DNA of 64,000 nucleotides from Branchipolynoe longqiensis (lineage: Eukaryota; Annelida; Polychaeta; Phyllodocida; Polynoidae): positions 86,056,762 to 86,120,761 of the forward strand of contig CM059190.1 in the NCBI GenBank assembly GCA_030323885.1. The letters are read 5' to 3'. The notes beneath the pieces are model-generated. The model ran no database searches. It was not told the DNA's origin and saw only the letters and a program-made list of their open reading frames with translations. The position numbers and the translations under genes were made by a program. The number at the start of each line of letters is the position of its first letter. Position 1 is the first letter of the stretch. Below are positions 56,652 through 64,000 of the stretch, piece after piece.

Positions 56652-56876
56652 GACCAGACGCCATGGGTGAATAACTTGAGCGTCCGTCTCCCGTTTTGGT
56701 AGATCGTGGTGTTCGAATCCTGGTCAAGTCAAACCAATGACTTAAAAATTGATACTTGTCATTTCTCAATGCGGCAACACTATGAGGTCGCCATGAGTGC
56801 GCACTCTCACAAATCGGTACCCATCCTGACCTTGTATGTTGTCAGGATTTAAAACTCCAAGAACCAAACAACCAGT
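56652..56876 (+). mobile_element. SINE with internal deletion
   Basis: Head CATGGGTGAATAACTTGAGC and B-box GTGTTCGAATCCTGGTCAAG, then a jump to GGCAACACTATGAGGTCGCC and the tail GTTGTCAGGATTTAAAACTC. Confidence 0.8.
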
Positions 56877-57029
56877 GTAAACTATTGTGGCTATGACGAT
56901 ATATTGTCATATTCAGTGTTATCATTGTCATTGGTGTACGCAATAATATACTAGTCTACAGATTTTACATATAAACTAAAGTTTAAAATAATTCAGACAA
57001 GAAAAAAAACTATCTCGGATATCGTTTTC

Positions 57030-58860
57030 TTTGATGTAACCAACGCATTTATGTCTCCAATGCAGGTATTGGTTGCTCTGGCGATATCTGCAATCGCAGA
57101 GCTGCTCCAATAATATCTGCAATGCAGGTTTTGTTCCAGTGATATCTCTAATGCAGATACCACTCCGGTGATATCCACCATGTAGGCACCTTGTAAAGTT
57201 GAATCCACTACTCAACTAATCCACTCGTCGTGGTCAACCAGTTATGTAAAAGCTAATGATCGAATCTGTGGCGGCGTAGGCAGGCTATGGTGAAATCAAT
57301 ACAGTCAAAAAGAAAGGAAGAGTGTAAAGTGTCCAGAAGAAGAGAGAGTCCAGCTCTCTGGTTTATTATTTATATGGTTATATGGGTTCATTGTAGAGTA
57401 TCACCCCACCCCTTTCCCCCAATGGAAAAGAAGCATTCTTGGCCCTACCAATAGGGATCCAGCATTCCTGGTCCCCAGGGATAACAGTGGTCTGTCCACC
57501 ACCACCATGCTCTATGGCCCCATGGCCACCACCAACCTTGACCTTTGAGTGTGGTGATCCCTATCCCAGCAGAGGGGCTAGGCCCTGAGTGCACTCACAC
57601 CCAGACATGCCAGCACCACTATGTCTATTTACATCCCACCCAGGTACCACCAACCCATACATATATACATACATGCACCTGGTTACGTACACCGGTCAGT
57701 AATAGAACATTTGAATTCCCCCCTATGCCGTATATCGGAATATTTTACAACCTGTTCAGCAGTATCTCCAACGCTAATATTACTCCAGCGGTATTTTTAA
57801 TGCAGGCACTACTCTGAGGATGCGGGAAATACAATTGTCACTATGGCAATACATACAATTTTGTTTTGTTTTTTGTTCAAGTGTTTTTATTCCTCTGAAT
57901 AACATGTTGTCAGTGCTAACGCACTAACACACTGGTCTTCCACCCCTGATGACAATTGCCTCTACACAGTAAACAAATCTACAACAATATATAGATAGAC
58001 ATTTACAGAGAAATAAGCAAAACATCCGTACATGAATGATAGGTAAAGAACAAGACAAGAGAAAAAATAAACATATATGGGGAGGTAACTATGTTAGACT
58101 AGTATGGTAAGCGTTAGTAGGGGGTGGGGGATAACTGATTATCTTTCTAGCAGTAACATACTCATAGAAAGGGTGATGGTGGGATGTAGGGTGGGGCTTT
58201 GTGATTGAACTGGTGTTCATGGTAATCTCAAGTGATGCCTATTGAGTTAGTAAGTAGGTTAATATTAATTAATCATGTACCTCAGAAGGATCCAACTAGA
58301 ATCATTTCCTGGCTTATTCCATTGTAGATGAGTTTTTTGGTCTAGTTGGCCGCTACTGGTTGAGTTTACAGTGTATGTTTGTTTGGGATGGGGGGGGACA
58401 GGGAAAGGAACGCAACACCGACCCCAGTGTGGGATTGATCTGCTTTGGCCTAGGCTGGTTGATTTAAACATGCAGGTAGGTTTATCTTGAAAGTTTTGTA
58501 ACAATCACTGTTCCTGACACGTGCTGGTAGTTGGTTCCAGAGTGCTCTCCCCAGAACAACCAGTGACTTTTTCATTTTACTAGTAAACAATGCTTTAGCG
58601 ATACATGCAATGAAGGCACTGCTCTGATGATATCGTAAATACAGGTTCTACTCTGGTAATACTGCAATTGCAGGTACCACTCTGGCGATATCTCAAATGC
58701 AGACCTCTACAGCTCTTGCGATACCACAAATACATGTACCCATTTGACGATATCGTAAATGCAGGTACCGCTCTGGCAGTATCACCAATCAATGTCTTGC
58801 GATATCATAGATGAAGGTACCACTCTGGCAATATCGCAAATGCAGGTGCTGCACAATACT
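57030..58860. repeat. Degenerate ~31-bp minisatellite in three blocks
   Basis: Units near GCGATATCGCAAATGCAGGT + ACCACTCTG occur at 57,055-57,190, 57,755-57,815 and 58,590-58,858, separated by unrelated sequence (57,191-57,754 and 57,816-58,589, where no gene is seen). Units differ by up to a third of positions. The array abuts the 5' side of the PANK exon at 58,972. Confidence 0.7.
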
Positions 58861-58971
58861 GATATGGTACACATGAAATTCTCAACTTTATCAACTGAAA
58901 TGTTTTGTGGTGTTAACTTAACCCATTTAATATGCCCTGGCTCATCATGTGTGCATGTTTTCTTCTTGCAG

Positions 58972-59111
58972 CCATGCCTTGGTTTGGTATGGACATTGGG
59001 GGCACGCTCACCAAACTGATATACTTTGAGCCGAAGGACACCACTGAGCAGGAGCAGGCAGAGGAGGCAGAGACGATGAAAACCATCCGGAAGTACCTAA
59101 CCGGAAACAAG
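58972..59111 (+). CDS. PANK: Pantothenate kinase, exon with the DIGGT motif
   Basis: The acceptor TTCTTCTTGCAG ends at 58,971; coding reaches the donor AAG/GTGAAC at 59,111/59,112. Two bases precede an in-frame ATG, then 46 codons: [20 protein letters not shown], then an acidic EQEQAEEAE run and [17 protein letters not shown] is the glycine-rich phosphate-binding loop of eukaryotic PANKs, which phosphorylate pantothenate with ATP in the first, feedback-controlled step of coenzyme A synthesis. Paralogue (PANK1-4) cannot be decided. The ATG here may be internal if the 40,240 exon is used. Confidence 0.92.
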
Positions 59112-60095
59112 GTGAACAGGCAGATGGGTATTCAGTGGAGTAGCCAGGGTTGAGTTAGGAGGGTGGGGGGGGGGGGTTCTAGATGAAGCTGTGAGCAAAG
59201 TCATGTTGGTGCGATTGTGTCAGTGCCAGCAGTGCTTACAAACCTTTGGCGTTTTGGGGCATGCCCCCCGTCCCACTCTCAAATAAATCTGTGCTTTTAT
59301 TGCATCAAAGGGTTGTATTCTGGTGACATGTAGCTGCACATTTCACTCAGTTTATATCTGTGGTTTCTTTTAGCCCGGGAGTATCGTGAATCATTTAAGC
59401 AATGATTGATTGGTGGTGCAAGTGCGTGTGTAGTATGTGGACATTCAAATTTGAGACAGGTACACTTGTGGAGTAGTCCTGACATGAGCCCCACCACCAT
59501 GCAGTGGCAGCAGAGACTATGCTGCCCACTGTTACAGTTCTACTGCGACAGGTGGCGGCAACCTAGCCAGTGGACAGGTCCTCGGGTGGACTGCCACTAC
59601 TGTGTCTGGCTAGTGGCTCCCCCCCCTACCATGAGGGGTTACCTGCAACCTGGCTGGTCAGGGGGCGGGTCACTTGGTACTATGACGTCACAGTGAGCGG
59701 AGATCGAGTAATAAACGTGGAAGCATATGCTTCTTGTTGTCATTCCTTCCACATGCACTTTTGGGAACCTGCGGTATGTGGCCTGCCACATTTGTAAATG
59801 GTTGGTGCAGATTGTCTACCTGGTGTGGAGGCTAGTATTGTGTCAGATTTCACGATAATATTTGAATAGGTGACTAGGGCTTGTAATGACTGCCTATAGT
59901 GTGCGGCCGACTTGGTAAAGCACTGGTTTCTTGTGTGGGAGGGAGGTCGTGGGAGAAATAATTACAACAATAAAAAACTATCTTTGGAACTTACTTAATA
60001 CTTATTGTTTTGATTGTAATTAATGGTTATAAGTTTTGAAAACTTTTGAATACAACAAAACATCATATCAATGTGATTGTTCCTTCCTTGTTCAG
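59112..60095 (+). other. PANK intron
   Basis: A 984-base intron between GTGAAC and TTGTTCAG. It contains a G-run at 59,163-59,175 and short open frames with no domain. No known repeat family recognised except AT-rich sequence at the 3' side. Confidence 0.8.
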
Positions 60096-60308
60096 GCATA
60101 CGGTAACACAGGAGTCCGAGATGAGCATCTAGAGCTTCACGACCAGGTGCTGGGTGGACGCCGTGGTTCGGTCCACTTCATCCGCTTCCCCACCGCAGAG
60201 ATGATGGCCTTCATAGAACTTGCGAAAGCAAAGAACTTCCGCAGTCTTGCGAAGAGCATATGTGCCACGGGTGGTGGGGCTTACAAGTTCGAACATGACT
60301 TCATGAAG
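60096..60308 (+). CDS. PANK: Pantothenate kinase, second exon in the window
   Basis: The acceptor CCTTGTTCAG ends at 60,095; the donor ATGAAG/GTGAGG is at 60,308/60,309. 71 codons in phase 0 at both ends, so it joins the previous exon directly. The protein reads [40 protein letters not shown] and [16 protein letters not shown], all strongly conserved in animal PANKs; GRRG..HFIRFPT and [11 protein letters not shown] are the hallmarks. The remaining ~250 residues, with the catalytic and acyl-CoA regulatory regions, are not in the window. Confidence 0.95.
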
Positions 60309-61143
60309 GTGAGGATTATGCAACATAGATGTCGAGCTACTAATCAGGAAATGGCAGTCTGTAGACAGGAATGAAAGAGCTCCGCGATTTCGCAGATTTC
60401 TGCAATAATTCTGGTAAATTGTGTTATTTATATTTTATATTTAAAAAATTTATTTATTATTTTGTGTGTGATGGATTATTTACCCTGCTCACAACGGATA
60501 AGAGTGTTAACACTTGTTTTCACTGCTGGATAGCCCTAGTCCAATTTGATTCAAATCTTTTGAATTTCTCTTTAGTAAAATTTTTTGGTTTTCTTGCTTC
60601 TTGTTTATGGCTTGTAGCTTTTTGTATGTATCCATCATATTTTCTGTAATCTTTTTATTTAAATGGCACACATTTTCAGGAAGATTTAAAACACTTGACT
60701 GTTCCAAGTGCTCGGTGATGGCTGGCATCAGGTTGGCCTTGACCGGTGTTACTATCGGCCGGCATTGAGGTCCCTGCACAGATTTCCATGAAATCAATCA
60801 CGTTAAGCACTCTCAGGGAATCGTGGAAAATGACCGGAAGTTGGGTTTCATAAATATTCTCCTAACATAGTCTTAGCACTATCGCTATGCCAAATCATTA
60901 CAAACTCGGCTGTGATTGGTGTGATCCGATTATCGCCCACCTCACCGTCGATTTCCGCTCTGATTGTCCGAGATCACATTTGTCGCTGATGTATTAAATT
61001 TAGAGTTATTGCTTAGGCATGTGAACCTCAAGTAATGGTGGAATTACATCCTTTTGAAACATTTTGAGTAGGCTTGTGGGCTTAGTGAAATGAGAAGCTG
61101 AACTTGATTGTACAAGTGGCTATTGTTGTTTGTTACTATATAA

Positions 61144-61435
61144 TGTTGTTTTACGTCCTGGCAACATCCAACGTTATATCAGGATCATGGATGGCTACCG
61201 ACTTGTGACAGTGCATATTCATGGTGACTTTATAGTGCTGCCCCACTGGGAGACCAAGCCACCAGCAGCACCATTCCCTGATATCCCACCCAGTCACATT
61301 ATCCTGATACTGAGCAAACCAGTCCTTGCCCTTTTTATTGATGCAGAATGTCATTAGTTTGACTCTTCCTAGGTTCGAACCCATGATCTCCTGCACGGGA
61401 AGCCAGCCAGCGCTCTTACCGAATTGGTCGTTTAG
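61144..61435 (-). mobile_element. SINE in PANK intron
   Basis: Tail TTTTACGTCCTGGCAACATC to head GCTCTTACCGAATTGGTCG, with a ~30-base deletion between TATTGATGCAGAATG and the B-box. Minus orientation. Confidence 0.8.
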
Positions 61436-61744
61436 TCCGTAGAACTGGCAGTGAGGATGGGTTATCAACATCAACTGTCTTAAGCTATGTTCGCTTTTAG
61501 AATCTTAGAAACCAATACCCCGACCCCCATTCACTTCCATTTGTTCCTCTGAACACTCAGACGTGCTTAAGTTTCACAGGGCGGTGGTTTTGAGTTGTAT
61601 ATATTAGGTTGATCATTCTAATCCATTTTGCTTTAGCTTAAAGTAACCTTTATTTAAAATGGCTAAATTTGGAGATATTTGAAATGAACACATACCAAAT
61701 TAATTATGGCAAGCAGGACAAAATTCTGACACCATAAGTTTCAG

Positions 61745-61992
61745 TTATAGTGCTGCCCTACTGGGACACCAGGCTGCCAGCACCATGACCTGATATCCCA
61801 CTCAGTCACATTATCCTGACACTGAGCCAAACAGTCCTTGCCTATCCTAATAATGCCGTGCGTCTGGCTAGGAAGCAACAAGTATCAATTTTTAAGTCAT
61901 TGGTTTGACTCGACCAGGGTTCGAACCCACGATCCCATGGTCTACCAACACGGGAGACGGACGCTCTAACTCATTCAGCCATCCCTTCTGGA
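61745..61992 (-). mobile_element. SINE in PANK intron, tail missing
   Basis: Begins at TTATAGTGCTGCCCTACTGG and ends at the head ACTCATTCAGCCATCCCTTC. The last ~90 bases of the SINE 3' end are absent, which is unusual since LINE-mobilised copies are normally truncated at the other end. Confidence 0.75.
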
Positions 61993-62914
61993 GAGGGCGA
62001 AATGATTGTGCTGTTATGTGGCTTGGACTTAACAGTGTGCTTGTTCCTAGTTTCGCTGGTCCCTCAGCAAGGACTGAAACTGAGACCCAGCACGCCGGGT
62101 CGAAGCTACAGCTTAGATGCCGGAAGGTGGGCCAGGTGATGATAACACATGCACTCTGCTACACAAAGTGGTACGTTATCTAATCAAATATCTTTGCTAG
62201 GACAATGTCTCTGCAATCTACATTAGAAATAAATGTATGGCAATAAATTGATCATGTTAGGTCATCAGTGCTTATCCATGAAAATTGAGTTAACAAATTT
62301 AGACCTATAGCAGGGATCCCATTTCTCATCAAAACCGCTGATTTCAACAAAAATTGAGTTTCCAAAACATGGGGGAGGGGAGTTATCCAATCAGCAAAAA
62401 ACACCCCAACTCTTGATTATTTGTGACTCTTGAAATCTTAAAACAGCTGGAATTTCAAGGCCAAAGTATGCTCAAGTACGTGTCAGTTTGTACTATTTTA
62501 ATGGCAGGTTGAACATTATTTCGGGGGTGGGGTGGGGGGGGGGGCATTCCCCCTAGACCCACTTAGTTTTTCAGGGATTTTTTAAAATTGTTGTCACTGG
62601 GACCCCTGTATACTGAAAGATAGGGCCGGGGGTGGCCCAAACGCCAACAGTGTGTGTAATCTGTAGCTGCCACCTGGCATGCTGCGTCTCCTTCAATCAG
62701 GGTCTCAGCTTCAACCCTTCATGAGAGACCAGCGGAACTAGGAATACCGGTATTTATAAACATTGTCTTATTTCCCATGGTTGTAGGACTGTCACTAACT
62801 ATGTCCCCGTGTACACATTGTTTATGTTGTTGTGTACCTATGTGGGGTTTGTATTACTCAAAAGATTTCTAGACAGCACTCACCCAAAATCTTACTTAGT
62901 GCAATCACTCCCTG

Positions 62915-63165
62915 CGGGAGGTTGTGGGATCAAACCATGACCAAGTCAAACCAATGATTTACAAAATTGTTACTTTTCGCTACCTGGCCGGCAACTTGGC
63001 ATTAATAGGATAGGGCAAGAACTGGTTTTCTCGATAGCAGGATAATGTAACTGAATGGAACTCATCTCCCAGTGGGGCAGCACTATAAAGTCACCATGAG
63101 TGCGCACTGTCACAAGTTGGTACCCGTCCTGATATGAGCTTGGATGTTCACGCCCAACAAACAAA
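62915..63165 (+). mobile_element. SINE in PANK intron, plus orientation
   Basis: Diverged head GGTTGTGGGATCAAACCATG, centre GGGGCAGCACTATAAAGTCA and tail GCTTGGATGTTCACGCCCAA with AACAAACAAA. Confidence 0.75.
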
Positions 63166-63442
63166 TAACAAAAACAACCCCTTTTGCAAGTAATTTATTC
63201 CACTTCTCTGACCCAAGTAGACATTTAAAATAAAAGTGAATGTTCGCATTCCGCCTACCTCATCTATATGCCTGTCCCTTTCTCCCAATTTGCGGAAATA
63301 GAATTTGATACATGTACCGTTATGGACTATTGTCCATTTATCACCTACAAGTTTTTGTGATAAAGATAGATAAGCTTTGGTGGCTCACGTAAAAATATAC
63401 TGAGAACAATAGGGGTCAAAGTTCATTGCTGTTGGAGGTAAG

Positions 63443-63750
63443 CAGGGCCGCATTCAGGCTCCGTCTCGGAGGCGCCTCGGTGACAGGCATGATGTCACGC
63501 CAGTCTGAACGACAACAGCAGTTGGTCGCCTCTAAAATGGCCGCCCCCATAGGCGGCGGTCATTTGCAATGGACAAGCTGTGCTGTAATTGGCTGAAAGC
63601 ACTGAATGCGGCGGCCATTTTCGAGGCGCTTTTCATCTCCAGTCTGAAAAGGGAGGCGTCTCGGAGACGTCGCCGAGACGCACCCTGAACGGAAATGGGC
63701 CAAAAAGCATCGCCGAGGCGCCTCCGAGACAGACCCTGAACGCGGCCCTG
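63443..63750. mobile_element. Foldback MITE with 38-bp TIRs
   Basis: Left CAGGGCCGCATTCAGGCTCC then GTCTCGGAGGCGCCTCGG; right, inverted, CAGGGCCGCGTTCAGGGTCT then GTCTCGGAGGCGCCTCGG. GGAGGCGTCTCGGAGACG repeats the TIR motif inside. The centre has GGCGGTCATTTGCAATGGAC, similar to the foldbacks at 28.9 and 30.1 kb. No clear target duplication. Confidence 0.75.
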
Positions 63751-64000
63751 GTTTGCAGCGGACCGCTTGTGTGCCATAAAACCACATAGGAGCTGCGTTT
63801 GGAATAGGTGTTGCGACATATTAAATACATTCACAACCAAGTTCCAACTGGTTTTTTTATTTTTATTGAGGCTGTATTTATACTGTCCATAGCATGTAAG
63901 CCCGGGTATCCAGGCTTGTTTTCAATGCTGGCCAGCTGTAGTGTTGGTGTTGTCTTACCAAGCAGTAGCTGCTGATAAGTTATTTGATTGTCTGCATTTC

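Larger units (their letters stand above)
60309..64000 (+). other. PANK intron, continuing past the window
   Basis: No further PANK exon found. It contains SINEs at 61,144-61,435, 61,745-61,992 and 62,915-63,165 and a foldback at 63,443-63,750. A fragment at 60,818-60,850 resembles the first bases of the window. The minus-strand frame 60,507-60,797 has an acidic/lysine-rich run (NKKITENMMDTYKKLQAINK) that could be a decayed repeat ORF but is not identified. Confidence 0.6.

Noticed and set aside
59406..59797. Extra PANK exon within the intron
   Set aside because: The flanking exons join in phase 0 with conserved sequence on both sides. These frames have no similarity to PANK.

Overview
The window looks like nuclear DNA of a marine invertebrate. 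Supporting signs are split exons with GT/AG borders, many tRNA-headed SINEs, DIRS-type tyrosine-recombinase retrotransposons, LINEs with an RNase H domain, Harbinger-like DNA transposons and long microsatellites. A mollusc or other lophotrochozoan fits best, but this rests on repeat style rather than a diagnostic gene. There are no bacterial operons, and no functional tRNA or rRNA gene or CRISPR array was recognised.

The only host gene I can name is pantothenate kinase (PANK, plus strand). Two consecutive coding exons lie at 58,972-59,111 and 60,096-60,308, and the rest of the gene is beyond the right edge. An exon at 40,240-40,498 ends in a phase that joins exactly to the first of these. It may be the N-terminal coding exon, which would make 40.5-59.0 kb one repeat-filled intron.

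Layout. 0-13 kb: an 18-bp minisatellite, a 43-bp tandem array, a LINE tail carrying a nested SINE, other SINEs, two pogo-like MITEs and several TIR elements. 13-18.3 kb: a decayed DIRS element (gag, RT, RNase H, YR) with inverted repeats at its 3' end. 18.4-21.2 kb: a SINE split by a CAG-flanked foldback element, which holds a second foldback, which holds a 1.55-kb palindromic microsatellite. 22-31 kb: a second foldback of the same family, sparse sequence, then TIR elements nested in TIR elements. 31-38.4 kb: a nearly complete LINE of the I group (ORF1, endonuclease, RT, RNase H), interrupted by an RTE-like insertion and a SINE. 42-49 kb: two more DIRS remnants and two copies of another I-group LINE pointing toward each other. 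50-57 kb: a foldback with duplicated ends, a Harbinger transposase remnant cut by a foldback MITE, Harbinger-type MITEs and SINEs. 57-64 kb: a ~31-bp minisatellite, the PANK exons and intronic repeats.

The most notable observation is that ORF1 of the 31-38 kb LINE begins with what reads as a LEM domain, the fold that nuclear-envelope proteins use to bind BAF. It sits ahead of an ordinary gag-like region with three zinc knuckles. The second theme is the set of Harbinger-type elements: target duplications (CAG or TTA/TAA) and nesting order can be read directly, and one foldback insertion splits a Harbinger transposase reading frame exactly at its duplicated CAG.
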